This document shows positions 35,086 through 47,586 of a stretch of 64,000 bases of DNA, in pieces. Both the position numbers and the translations under genes were made by a program. Origin of the DNA: Heterobilharzia americana (taxonomy: Eukaryota; Platyhelminthes; Trematoda; Strigeidida; Schistosomatidae); NCBI GenBank assembly GCA_944470555.2, contig OX104128.1, positions 46,483,920-46,547,919 of the forward strand, read 5' to 3'. Under the pieces are notes generated by a model. It saw only the letters and a program-made list of their open reading frames with translations, was not told the origin of the DNA and did not search any database. Each line of letters opens with the position of its first letter. Positions within the stretch are counted from its first letter, which is position 1.

Positions 35086-36065
35086 ATCTTCGATTTTTTT
35101 TCGAGTTTATGCGTATCTATAACTCTGCGAGGTTGACAACTGTATCTTTTTGAGCTCCTAAATTTGGTTTAAGTTTCTTGAATACTGTCCCTTCGATAAG
35201 ACGTGGTAGGCTTGAGTTCTTTCGCCCACTAATCACTTTGAACAGTTTGAGACTGTCTGTACTGTCAAGTATCAATCAGACGACGTGCCTCTGGCTACTT
35301 GGTTCTGCGTTGGTATAGCAGTGCTGTTGCACTGACGTTATTGCGAGAATAAGGCCTCTTGCAAACGTCTGGTACCCAGGATAAGTTCTAATCTGAAAAG
35401 AACTGAAAAAAGGGTTACTAACACATTTTATTACTGTGTATTCTGTTCAGTTAGTGACTTGTGAAAAAAAAAATCAGTCAAGTAAAAGGAATACGTGTTA
35501 TTTGGATGCGTAAGAAGTTAAACTCTCGCGAAAGTGTCAAAACTATATTTCCAGTTGTAGGTCGATTAAGTTAACCTTCTTTTCCCTTTTGACCTGTTTT
35601 TTCTACCATTCTCCCCTGGTTCCTTGCCATTATTGGTATTATATTTATCTTTTCTCATTCTAATCTCTCTTCTCAATTTGTTAATGTAAATTGTGACTCT
35701 CGAACCCCAATGCACAAGTAAGGTGGGTCGTACTTTGTTAATATTTCTTTCATCTAGTAAATGAAAACACAAGATTATAACCCGAAGCCTTGGACCCATG
35801 AAATGAGCGTGTTAACATTGAAATAGATCATAGCGGGCAGCACTTTCAGACTACATCAACTACTTGTGTGTTTTACCGCATGTGGTGCGCAGAATTTCAG
35901 TTAAATTTTCCAGCTTTCTTACTCATTATAGCTTATTTGTGCGAGTGTTCTGGAATTTAAAAATCCAAGTAATAACCTACGCATTAGTGGAAATAAATTT
36001 TTTTTAGTGCATGGATTTATCACTGGTGTAAATTATGTTTTTACTGATTTTCTGATGCATTTTAG
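35086..36065 (+). other. Intron 2, 3' part
   Basis: No gene seen. A 77-codon minus-strand frame at 35566-35799 is rich in Lys/Arg/Asn and unrecognised. The acceptor is GATGCATTTTAG at 36065. Confidence 0.55.
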
Positions 36066-36233
36066 AAACTTGAACTTCTCCTATATCAACATGCAGCTCA
36101 TAAAAATATTACCAATCAACTTGATGAGATTTTACGAACAGATGCTAAAGCACGATCAGATTTTCAAAGTAAACTCGCCAATATCCAAGCTTCATCTGAT
36201 TCCTCTTTAATGGATATAATAGATGAACGTTAG
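36066..36233 (+). CDS. CEBPG: C/EBP-gamma-like bZIP transcription factor, last exon
   Basis: The exon starts in phase 0 after TTTTAG and codes 55 residues, then TAG at 36231. It opens KLELLLYQHAAHKN, which completes the zipper begun in the previous exon (Leu113 is the fifth heptad position). It lines up with the LKDLFLEHAHN end of the C/EBP-gamma zipper without a gap. That is the best evidence for the subfamily and for the exon junction. The rest (ITNQLDEILR, DFQSKLANIQ, SLMDIIDER) is a short, mostly helical acidic tail. With the candidate first exon the product would be 166 aa, close to the roughly 150 aa of vertebrate C/EBP-gamma. No AATAAA follows within 300 bp. AAATAAG at about 36309 is the nearest poly(A)-signal-like sequence. 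Confidence 0.87.
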   Translation, partial: KLELLLYQHAAHKNITNQLDEILRTDAKARSDFQSKLANIQASSDSSLMDIIDER

Positions 36234-37754
36234 TAAGAATTAAGATCGTTTTGTTGCATTTTTATGTGATTCGTTCATCGTTGAGACTAATGATAATGTA
36301 AATTTGTAAATAAGATTGTTTTCCTATATTACTTATTTGAATTTCACTACTTTGTCTTTTTACATCTAATATTGATGTTATATTTACTTACTTATTTTTA
36401 ACTCTTGTATATGAAACACTATAATACGATTCGCGAGGCATCAGATTTTACCAAGAATTACTTTTGAAAAGTCATTGGAAGTATTGGGTCTTCGAAGGTT
36501 TTTGTGTCAGTGACCTTGTTGGTGAGACATTTGTGTTCATAGCTTTATTTACTGACTTATCATCTGTACACATGTAGGCTATATTCTGTGTAGATTGCTA
36601 AATAATATTCTCTTCGTTCTGCTGCCTGAGAAATGACTTACTCTCTTTTAAGTTTCTTTCAGTTGAACTGTGTTTTATTGAAAAAGCCATACTCTCTTAT
36701 GTAAATAAGTATGTGAACATTTTCTGACTTTTGCATTCAGTATATGAATCATTTGGTGAAATCATTCAGTAGAGCTGTACAGGTTGTGTAGTGTTTCATG
36801 GGAAATATGGAAGTGTATCTTCTTTGCGTAGTCACTAGGTGATCGCAGATGGAGCATATTTTTTGAACTAAGAGAAAACGATACAGTACGCTTTGGTAAA
36901 GCTTTCCATCGATTTATCTAAACATACATGTTGTTCTATCTACAAACAGTGAAGACGTCAAGTTTGAAAGACACACTTGTTTTAAGTATAACTGAGTTAT
37001 GTTTCACACCGAAAAGAAAAGATTTGGGAGAGATATTTTTAACGACTCAAGATGACTGAGGCTTCGTAATGACTCAGATAAATGTGAACTGTTGATAGAG
37101 ATGAAGTTTTTTCTCCCTCATAAACCTCATTTTTTCTTCCGTTGTTTTCTTCATAGACCGTGTAGAAGTTAGGATTCTGAGCATGTACACAAATCATAGC
37201 AGGACTACTTCCATTGAACTTTGGTTTGAAGTTTTATTCACAAGAAAGTGATGTAAGGTGAGAACTTGCATTTTCACAGGAGTCGTCGGTAAACACATCC
37301 TACATTTACCATTGGTTAGGATTTAGGGTTCTGTAGTTCTTCATGCATCCATCGTCTGTGTGTCGAGAGTCAAAAGTTTATCTTCATTTCTTTTTTGTAG
37401 AAATGGTTGAAGTTAGTGAATAGGATCTCACTAAAAAAGGCTATTAGTGTACTTTTTTATGAGAAAGTTTTTAGAGAAAAGGCGGAATTTTCACTCTCAA
37501 TTTTCCAAGGATATATGAAAATGGTTCCTTCTTTTCAAATACGTGAAAAAAATTATGTAAATTTAAACACATGAAGTAAAGGAAGATTAATTCTAACGCA
37601 ATACTGTTTTTTGTTGGTTTTCCCTCGTTTATATGTGACAGTATGTCACTTTACTTTGTGTGGCACTTTAGACTGTTTTCGGTTGAAGTTTTTCACTCAC
37701 AGATCTAATTTAATGCAGAATGAAACAAACCAAATTATTTTCTGAAATCGGAAA
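36234..37754. other. 3' flank of the bZIP gene, no other gene seen
   Basis: AT-rich. Contains the presumed 3'UTR. No motif recognised. Confidence 0.45.
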
Positions 37755-38135
37755 ATGCTAGGTAGATGTGTTAATCGATTGTCGGATTGACACAGGCAGA
37801 TGATATCAACATAGGACCTGATATTACTGCCTAGTGATCCAATTCTCCACACCTCACATCAAATGAGAATACATCAAGATGAAAGATAAAGTAATCAAAA
37901 GTGGTAGAAAGCCGTGAAAAGATAGCGAAGAAGAATGTGACAAAATTGAAATTTAGTATAATGACTGAGATAAGGATGATGCGTGGATACATCTGCGCTA
38001 TTGAGGTTGGTTCTCAGACATATCATCTGGAGACTTCGACCAGTGATTTCGGTTGTCACGTGATCTGTAACTGAGAAGTCTACATTTTCGTACACGGCTC
38101 AGACCAACAATCAGAGACTCCTTATTGTGCCTAGA
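37755..38135 (+). repeat. Unidentified dispersed repeat, family R1, copy 1
   Basis: Matches 45060-45440 in order and strand: GATATCAACATxGGA, TGAGAATxCATCAAGATGAAA, AAGTAATCAAAA with GGTAGAAAG, ATGACxGxTGAGATAA, ATTGAGGTxGxTTC, and ACCAxTGATTTCGGTTG. Several substitutions and small indels separate the copies. It is not one of the SINE families here and has no conserved reading frame. Confidence 0.7.
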
Positions 38136-38219
38136 CCCTGCAGGAATGCGTTAGCTTGTATCCATTAGTTCAGGAGAAGCTGTTGGAACCCTACTGGTCA
38201 TTTCTGACCACTTTCTGAG

Positions 38220-39655
38220 AGTTATTTTAGGGCCTTCAACCCTGTTTTAGCGGCAGACTGTAGACGATGCCGGGCTTCATCTGAATGAGTGATACTCTGT
38301 TCTGAAAACTGTCTAGCTAGTTTCTCACTAAAAGCAGTTTTAGTGTTCTCATTGTCGAACTTCACTCGCACTGGTCTTGTTACTGTGACTTCCCACGTCC
38401 ATTTAAACACAGGTTTACATGTGGTCGAACTAACGCATGATCGTAGTTCAAACGTACTTCAGAAGGAGTGGAAATCTCCTACCAATAACTGACAGCAATT
38501 TGATCCATCTGTTGCCACCGTTGATTTAAGCTTCGTGGATGATACATCAGACATCTCATTATATCTGAAGTTTATATTGTGCAGAAATAGGTGCTTATAG
38601 GAGCGCAGTTTTAATAGCCGATCACTGTTATCCGTTTGTTGAGTGGAAATTCCGAGAGTACCATCTAAGTGCTTGACTTAGACTATCCACTTGTTCATTG
38701 AAACCACCTGTTACAACCACCACATCTGAACGTTTGGCATTCAGTAGGAGGTTAGGCTTAAGCAGGGATTACAAAAAGACAACAGCAAGTTTCACTGTTT
38801 CTTTTAGTCGTCACTATGCAATTCAGTCGAACAGCTCATAGGCGATTGTTATCTGGGATCCAGTCAAGCAATGCACTTTGTGATGTATCTACCTGCTGGA
38901 ACCTAGTGGTTGAATCTCCAGAAACTTGAAGAGTGAATTTCGCAGATTCCACCATTATTGACAGCTGAGGTCAAATAAATGAACGAGGGCCCTTGGGTAT
39001 TGTGTGTCGCACAAATACAGCATCCATGGCCCAAGATGGCAGAGTTTCGGTGAGCGAAGTTTGTTCAATGGAGGGCGTGTGTGAACATTGCAAGCTACAT
39101 TATGTATTTTGGGGCGTGATTGGGGGAATCAGTGATGATGTCCTATGAAATCGAGTCGTTGTCAAGAGCTCCAAAGCTAGAAGCAGTTAAAGATGATGTG
39201 AAGCTGTTGACCAAGAGACATGAAGAAAGATTCGAATGGAACAATATTAAAGGTTAATAATAGTTTGACGGAGTTTTAAGGGTGGCTGACACAACCCAGC
39301 TGCCCACACCGCGGAAGGCTATTTCTTCCCAAGGTACCTGAAAAAGAGTGGTTATTGCATGATCACTGCCCACGAGATATCTGCTTGATCCCGGTTACAC
39401 ACGATCTTTTAGGAAATTTGATATTGTGGTTTGATTTTCGGTAGTCCGTGTGGGAACCGTTGTCACGGGCACTAGTATAACGCTAGGTTGCAAGGAGCGT
39501 GCCACTTTTTTGACCTATCTTTCCTAGCCCGCCTCCCGTTGGGGAAGGCAGCATCAACGTGGCACTACTGGTCATCCAAAGAGAACACCTTACTGGTGTC
39601 ATACCTCGGGCCAGCCGGCGGCACGACTCCGTCCCCTCCCCCATTGTAGCGTAGT
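38220..39655 (-). pseudogene. 5' part of a non-LTR retrotransposon (leader, endonuclease, linker)
   Basis: Minus strand, right to left. A GC-rich leader lies at 39655-39440. AKRSDVVVVTGGFNEQVDSLSQ (about 38745-38680) matches the endonuclease box with GDFN read as GGFN. DNSDRLLKLRSYKHLFLHNINFR (about 38637-38570) is the next endonuclease block. ELRSCVSSTTCKP follows, then the linker RPVRVKFDNENTKTAFSEKL and ARQFSEQSITHSDEA (38370-38280). The RT half is absent, the copy ending at about 38220 near repeat R1. Since target-primed reverse transcription normally loses 5' ends, a 5' fragment without its 3' end implies a later deletion or rearrangement. Same lineage as the fragment at 25.9-26.4 kb. 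Confidence 0.7.
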
Positions 39656-40460
39656 AACTTACTCTATAACGTTAACTGGTTTTTGTTTAGCCACTACCCA
39701 AAATACCTTAGTAATCTAGTAAGACCTTGGGAGAACAAGATTTCCACCACTATATTTCTGTGAGTCATTTTAATATGCAAGTTTGATCACCGAGTCAAGG
39801 TAGAGGCTATCGATCGAGTGATTATCGAACTCTTGCTCCGTGATTCAATTTCACGCACATATCCCCCTTTGATCTTGAGAATAGCAAGAGCGACATAATG
39901 AGCAGAATAGTATGGTATCATTTTATTTCATTGGATTCTCTTTAGCTGTTTACAAGCTATAGAACTTCTAATATGAGATTGCGGTGGAAATTCTACGTTG
40001 GGATTGTCAACATGAATTCAGTCGGTGAATACGTTCAAAGTGTAGAAGCATAATAAGACTGGAAGTTAAACGGAGAGAGGTAAAGATGTTAGGGTATTTT
40101 AACATATTTTACATTTATGCGTGATAGATTACTACGTTCTCATGAGACGCGAATGAATAGAGGATGGCATCAAGAATGAATGTCTAACACATTTCAGACG
40201 TCTAGGGGGTCGCGCCATCTTTAGACGGTACACCTGCTCAAAGCGTGAAACGATGCCTCATCTTTATATGATTTTGTCTGTTTGGTTGAGGATGGGTTGT
40301 ATTCACAATGCCATATAATAAGTGCCACCGCATTATTATAGTCAACTCATAAGCTCACATGGATTCGAGATTACATTATAGATTCCTGTTGGAAAGTCTT
40401 AGTGTGACATGGAACATTGATTAACTTATATGGCACCTTTTGATCACAGTAAATTCTTTT
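39656..40460. other. No gene seen
   Basis: AT-rich, no open frame or repeat recognised. Confidence 0.4.
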
Positions 40461-40735
40461 TTAAGTTGGAATTCATCAGTCGTGCTCTATCGTGAAGTGA
40501 CAGAAGTAGGGAATGTGGATGGTTGGATTCTGACCCAGTGGCTCAATGGTAACGTATTGGCCACGGAACCTGAAGTTTCAGGGTTCGATCCCTGGTGGTG
40601 GGGGGTCATGGGTGTGCACTACGTAGGAGTCTCACACTGGGACAAGACAGCTGTCCAGTGCTCCCAGGTTTCCAATGTTTCTCCAACTGATGTCAGTCCA
40701 TGATGAATTTCAACCTGAAATCAATTAATAAACCT
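40461..40735 (+). mobile_element. tRNA-headed SINE, family B, full-length-like copy
   Basis: Complete plan. A head with ACCCAGTGGCTCAATGGTAA (A box) and AGGGTTCGATCCCTGG (B box) is followed by GTGTGCACTACGTAGGAGTC and GGGACAAGACAGCTGTCCAG, then CCAACTGATGTCAGTCCATG and an AATTAATAAA-type end. The hammerhead-like core is damaged. At its left edge TAAGTTGGAATTCATCA (40461-40477) is the inverted 3' end of the same SINE, so this too is the remnant of a head-to-head dimer. Confidence 0.78.
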
Positions 40736-43578
40736 ACAGATAGATCTTTTTCGGTTTAAACACTACGATTTGAGGTATATTCCTGTTTGGGAAGGAGAAA
40801 CGAATGGTTTCTTTACGAATATGACTTGTATTTCTCTTTTTACAGATGGAATAAGTTTCTTCCCTCGCTGCCATTTTAGCTGTTTTTCCTCACTAATATC
40901 CTTATTTTACTGTGAAACGTAAGTGTTTACATTTGTTTATGGTTATGTACTACTTGAAGGAGTGTTCAATAGACTTTTTATCGTTCTCAGTCTATACGAT
41001 ACACTTAGTATGTGTAAAATCATATTATCTTTCGCTTCATTCGTATAAACATATCATTCTTTCGCTGTTTTTGTATGTAATTCGAATGCAATATGTTTAG
41101 GTTTTTACTCCTCGTGTATGTGCGCGATTCTAATGATTTCTTTATACGAAGTTATCTTTTGTTTCTTTTCTCAAACATCTCATTCAAATTGAAGATAGTG
41201 TAACTGTAAAAAAGCCCATTTGTTCATACAAAGCAGTCACTGATATAAATTTGTCCATAAGTGCATACGATAGAGTTACTAGGTGGAAAAAAAGTGAACT
41301 CTAATGATGTTAGGTAATCAAAGGCGTGTATCTAAAATTTTATCAAACCAAACTGTGTATCCGTTCATACTCGCGAGAAAATATCTACCAACCTGGGTAA
41401 AAAAAATCCTTCATCAGAATTATGGATATTTGTGATTCTACTTTTAACATAACTATTCATAACAATCCGTATAAGAATGATTCTCACTCTTCATTATGTT
41501 ACTTTTTAAGTTGAGGAAAAGTTTATAGTGTGACTTTCACACATTTTTACTTTTATAGTCCTTGATATTTGCCAACTCTTCTATGATGTTTTCCAGTAAG
41601 TCTGTGGAACAGCATATGTGATTCTGTCAGTTCATTTATTCTTCGCCGAGGGTTGTTACAATCGCCGCAGCTGTACATTTCAGGTCAGCTGACCTTGGAT
41701 TAAAATGATGTCAGACCGAAGAAGACACATCATTGATAAGCGTTAGTATGGATACCAAAAATTGCTTGCGGAAATTCATGTGGAAGCTGCCTCTTAATAC
41801 AAACTTCCTACGTATATATAAATCATTTAGTCCTTATTGCAGTGTGATTACAAGTCTATTGACTTTTTTGTGAACTTTTTAATAGTTTTACTGTGTTGTC
41901 GTACACCTGTCGTGTTAACTGTTCTGATGCCCATCAAATCGTTTTATTAAAGCGGTTCTTCATCATTAATATTTCTTACGACAATGTATGCGACATTTGT
42001 GTCACTTGATCTTATGCCACTTCTGATATTATAATTTTAATCTGTTGGTTTTCACCTCTGTTCACTGATGTCAGAAATGGCTATTGTGAAGTTCTGGATG
42101 AATCTTTGTGTCGTCGAACAATTTTTGTATTTAATTCATTGGAACATTTTTAAAATCTAGCTCTCTCTGATTCACTTTTCTTCTGGTAACATACATTTAG
42201 CTAAGAGTTGTTGTTTCTAATTCTGGTTGTTTGTGAGGATAGATTTATACCATTGATATTCATTCTTGTTTCATCTGGTAGACATCAATGTTGTAGGTGT
42301 ACATTACGAGTTACATAACAAACTTTAACTTAAATGAAAGCTACCAATCACTGATTTCAAGGACCCATTTTTCCGAACAACAGTCTTCCAGTAGTGGTTA
42401 GCCGAACTCGTACTTGATTTTCTCTCCACTCTATGAATAGCACTTGAATTTTTAGACTGTGGAAGAGACGTTAGTGTATTTGAAAAGCGTGTGATATCAC
42501 CTGTCGTTATTTTTTTCTTACTTGTAATTCCACTATTTTCTGAAAATTCGACCTAGAATGACATAGTTATTTTCAATCACAGCGATTCAGAATTCTTGCG
42601 TAGTTTGAAATTTAGCTTCACAAATTATCCACTGTCGGTATCCGGCATATTATCATGTAGGTTTTAGGTGCGTGACCGATATTACCGGTTATTATTTTGT
42701 CCAAATAGTGTCTGTTTGTGTATTCAGTGGTTTTCAGTGTAATTTTGACAAACCTCTTCATTTATTGTATTATTTTTAAACTAGAGTTCCACATTAAGCT
42801 TAGATAGCAAAATACCGGATGCCAGCAGTCCAAGATGTTTCTCCATTAGCAGCTTATTCTCAGGATCATTCAGCTAAAAGGGATTAATTACTACTTAAAA
42901 GGACTCAATATTAAAGTAGCGTAATTCAGCAGCTAGTAATTTTCGTCATGGATTTTTGTGGTGCATTTATAGCATAAAAACGATCAATCTGTTATACTTG
43001 GTGGTTTATAAACCATATCATCATGTTTTCTCCTAATTCTGGAGTAGTGCGTGTACCACTGGTCATATAAATTCCCAATCGTATTTATGTACATGATATT
43101 CACTGAAACTTTATTTGTTCGGAACAACCTGTTCTCTCAGCCGAAACAAAACTGAGCATTGATGTCGTAAACTACAAAGGCTTTTCACTATCTTTTAACT
43201 CATTCTCAATGTTTCCACTTTCTTGACCAGTGCTTACTATGCCGTGTGTGGAAATATATGTTCACATCATCCCTATAAATGTAAAGTTATGTTTCACTGT
43301 CTCATAATGAACAGTTGTTACCTTCATTACTACTTAACATTTACTTAAAACTTGAATGTATGTGACGAAAAGACTGTAACCGAAATAATACTTTAGATAC
43401 AAATGTGTTTTTATTTAATGTGCGTGGTTTTTGTGCGTTTGGCTGTCAATCCTTTTTCCTCACTTAACCCAGTAACAACACATGGACGTAGTCTCTATTT
43501 TTATTATCCAGGGTGGTGTTAAATACCTATCTTTCAGTAGCACGTCTAGTCATCCAAGTGAATTAAACGTGGGCGACA

Positions 43579-43580
<2 letters not shown>
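40736..43580. other. About 2.8 kb AT-rich, no gene seen
   Basis: Short frames only. No known repeat recognised. Confidence 0.4.

Positions 43581-43656
<76 letters not shown>
43581..43656. repeat. (TA)n microsatellite, 76 bp uninterrupted
   Basis: Pure alternating AT/TA. The Tyr/Ile frame through it is an artefact. Confidence 0.95.
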
Positions 43657-43658
<2 letters not shown>

Positions 43659-45059
43659 CTCTTACATTTTCAGGTTTACTTGTCTCGTTTATAGACAGAT
43701 TGTATGCAGATCAATATATTTTGTAGACAGTATAATAAAAATATTCTCCTTAAACAAATTCTTCGTGCAAAGAAAACCGCGAAAAATAAAAGATTTTCTG
43801 AGTGCAAAATAAGAGTTCAGTAATCTATCAAAACTACCTGATTGTTATGGTCTCTCATAACTGAGAGACCGCTTATCGGTCTTGACTACAAGATCAATTT
43901 ATGTTTCTCTCTAACGTCTGTATTTTAACTCGGATGTAATAACTATGAGTCGTTGATACTAATCCATAATATTTTTTGTAGTCAAATTTCCCTACGTTAG
44001 TCGTCTAAACAGTAATTAGTCTAAACAAAACTCAAAACTAGAGTGTTGCATGATTCCCACACAATAACTCTGATGCTTAGTGTAGCCTAGTGCTCAGTTA
44101 TAATTACTGCTAATTTTTCTCTCAATGCATTTTAATCTACCTTGATTTTACAGTTCTTACCATTTTATGCATGAAGTTAGTGCTACTTACTAATAATGAG
44201 TAGTGTGGTTCATTTTCTAACACAGTGTTACCTTGGATCGTTCATTCAGTTATGATTATATTTTGTTCCTCGTTTAACATCTAAAGGTATTAGTATCTTT
44301 CCCAACTTGTGATTATGTTGTACTCGTTTCGGTTATTCAAGTGATGCTTCATCTTCCCCTGAACATTTATTTATATCATGTTTTTTATCTCTCCATGGAG
44401 ATCTACGCGTTTTTCAAGATTTTTTCTGATATGCTTTGGACACAGCTTTGCTGTTTATATTATAGACACACTTCCTGTAGGGTGCTTTGGTTAGTGATAA
44501 GCTTATAGACACCTCAAGATTAGACGTTGTTAGTTCATTGGTCATTATTTTCTATTAATACTGCACTGTAGTTCGGACAAAACCTGTGTTTTAGATTTTA
44601 CGCGTAATTCGGGCTTTTGGTTTATGTGTTGAAGAATCGTCTGGTTATTTTTATTTCGAATTTCGTGAAAAGTGATCCACGCTTACATACATTAGATGCT
44701 GCTGTATATGATAGGGGAACACAGTAGTTTTATTTTTCTTTTAATGGTCAATTCTAGTTTTTCTACCTGAAGGTCGTTTTAGTCTGAAGTAGACTTAATA
44801 TAATCGTAGTAAAGTTTACTTGTTACCAAGTATTTTAATTTCTTTACCAAAGTTATTTCTGTCATGAAATAAAGTGGATGGTGTATGTAATAAATTAGTT
44901 ATGGAAAAATTATGAGTGTGAAACACGCGCCTCTCCTGCGTCTGCATAGCAGACATACCTTGGAAATGGTCGGACATAAACAACCAAATAGTTAACTATG
45001 GATCACTTACTATTCAATTCTTCCCAGCTCCAGCTAGTAGCGATAACGGCTAGTGGGTC
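43657..45059. other. No gene seen
   Basis: AT-rich intergenic-type sequence. Confidence 0.4.
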
Positions 45060-45440
45060 GGAAATCAATTGGGTAGAGATAGATAGGTGATATCAACATG
45101 GGATCTGGAATTACTGCATTGCAGTCGGATTCACTACATCTCATCAGCACATCAGGTGAGAATGCATCAAGATGAAACACAGACAAATCACCTAGAAAGT
45201 AATCAAAATGGTAGAAAGTTGTGGAAGAAGAGCAAGGAGTAATGAGACGAAACTGAAATTCACTATGACGGCTGAGATAATGTGTGAATATAACTGCGTC
45301 ATTGAGGTCGATTCCGAGATATATGATCTAGTAACTTTGACCACTGATTTCGGTTGCCAAGTGGACCTAAATCGGGAAGTCTACATTCCGCTACATGGCT
45401 TGGATCAACAAACAAAGACTTCATGAACTGATACCACGTT
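45060..45440 (+). repeat. Unidentified dispersed repeat, family R1, copy 2
   Basis: Counterpart of 37755-38135. Here a 72-codon frame is open at 45208-45426 (MVESCGRRARSNETKLKFTM onward), but it is broken in copy 1. Either it is chance or the family once coded for a short protein. Confidence 0.7.
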
Positions 45441-46507
45441 GTAGTATAACCTAACATTGTGAACCTACTTTGACCAATATTGTACGGCTCAGCAGACGAT
45501 AGCTGGGGATCTACCAAATGAGACGAAACATTAGTTCTTCTTTCTAGGCTTTTACATGAACTAACACTTTCAGATCGATAAGCAGTTATCCGTATGAAAG
45601 TGCATGTCAGTAAACAGAGAAATTTTTGATTTTTCTTATTCTTCTTTCACCTTTTTTTAACAAGTAAACGTTTATTACTCGAGGTGAGAATAACTTCTTC
45701 TAAAATGTATGCAGAGGGTGGATGGCATCCCATCACTTTGTTGTGAGAAACCATCCGTTTTCATCTTTTGGTCGAAAAAATCCGAAAGAAAGAGTAATTC
45801 TTCTAGTTAGTCATTAGATTATTTTAGTGATCGAATTCAAGCGCGTGAGAAACACTGGATAAAATCTCCAAAGTTAACTATTAAATTTGTTTTTATAGAT
45901 TCGCTTTGTTCTACTATATTGTAGTAATTTTTCCATCAAAGTGCTTCACCTTTAGCTTGCTGTTGGTGTATACATTGTAAAAAACCTACCTTAGATGATC
46001 CTGATTAGTAGATTTATTTAGATATATTGTCGTGATGAGAAATGTAGTAAACCTTTATGTGGGAGCCAGAAACATAAAGGGAACAAACTCATGGAGTTAT
46101 GTTCCTCTCGACTCCATACTGCACATAAGCGCAATCCTCTGTAGCTAAAGTTGAAAGATAACCGTTTTGGAATTCGCAGTTTTTAGATCAGTTACGCTTG
46201 TTAAAGTTAAGGCGATTCTTTTTCACTGGTCTGCATCAATTCCACTTTTAAGGATATAGTGCAAAAGGATGGGATGGGTTAGCCATTCTTTTACATAGAG
46301 ATTCGTATTGCTCTAAATAATTTGGTTGTTGGTGAAGTCTCATTTTGGACAGGAAACCCCATTTTTACCTTCGCTAGCTTATTCAAGTCGTGCATCAATC
46401 CTCTTGTACATCTTGGGACATAGCCGCTGAAGGTAGATATCAAGGTGTCACATTTTTTCAACCACAGGTGTATTCGTAGCATTGTTTGCGTATGATTAGG
46501 TCTTGGT
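45441..46507. other. No gene seen
   Basis: A 90-codon minus-strand frame at 46291-46563 overlaps repeat R2 and has no known motif. Confidence 0.4.
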
Positions 46508-46725
46508 ACGATCAGTGTCGAGGTTAGGTGAAGGGTCTTAGACAGGGAAGACAAGTTATGCAATGAAGTTGCGAACCCTCATCGACTGAATTGTTATGTA
46601 CATGTGTTAGATATGTCCAGCCATCGCTTACTTCGGCGTTCAATGGCAACCGAAGTAGGATTTTGTTGGAAGAAGCTTAACTGTGGTGGAATCAAGAAGT
46701 GATATCAGTCGATGAAGTCACAGAT
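46508..46725 (+). repeat. Unidentified dispersed repeat, family R2, copy 2
   Basis: GTCGAGGTTAGGTGAAGGGT, ACCCTCATCGACTGAATTG, and GATATCAGTCGATGAAGTCA occur in the order and spacing of the copy at 23585-23850. Confidence 0.6.
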
Positions 46726-47586
46726 ACATTCTCGTCTTCCAGAAGCACCGGAAAAATACGTATTCAGTTACTCCAAGGTATTTTCCTCAAGTTAGTCGGA
46801 TTCAGTTTAGCTGTCTGACTAATTTCTTCAAGATAATAGGTATCAAGTAATAGAGCCTATTTATGATCTAACATAAAATTTGTCACAATTGCGCAGATGT
46901 ATTTACTCTTTGACTTGGTCAAAATTTCCAACATTTTATCGATCCTCATCTGAGATACTTCTGTATACTCCATTATCATTCCCTTTTAATCGGTTCTGTG
47001 CATGGTGCTATGAAGTGTGGTAACGAGAAATGATGCACTTCTGTACATGGTAGCAAGTTGATTTGTTTATCTGTCAGGTCAGTAACTAAGACATCGGCTG
47101 TTTACACCTCAACACAACCTTGACATTGTTACATTTTCAATAATAACCTTCCATAAAGAAGAGATGCATAGGTCAACAGGCCATGATTATCTAGTTTTGA
47201 CTTGACTAGTTAACTGAAATGTAAAGACAAGTATGATTACCAAATCTAGGTACTAACCTAGGTTGTTTAGTCAATCTCTTTCTACTGATCGAAATCGTTA
47301 TGGCGAAAAGACAATTGCATGTTTCTCATTCGTATGAACATTGAACAGAACAATCAGTAACTAGTGCAAAGTTACGGTAAATCTAGTGACAGAGCTTGTA
47401 GATCAGTCAGTGAACCTTTTGGCCGATAACTTGAAGACATGCTTTAACTCCTACTGTGAAATTAGTTTTCTGTAAGTTTTATTTGTTGTTTCTGTGCATG
47501 CAGATTATTTGCATCGGAGTCGGAGGTCTAAAGAATTCAGTCTTGGGGCTAGTCTTGAATAATTATGAAATATGGTTTAGTTGATT
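46726..47586. other. No gene seen
   Basis: No frame or repeat recognised. Confidence 0.4.

Noticed and set aside
43482..43694. 70-codon open frame on the plus strand
   Set aside because: Most of it is translated (TA)n. The rest has no motif.
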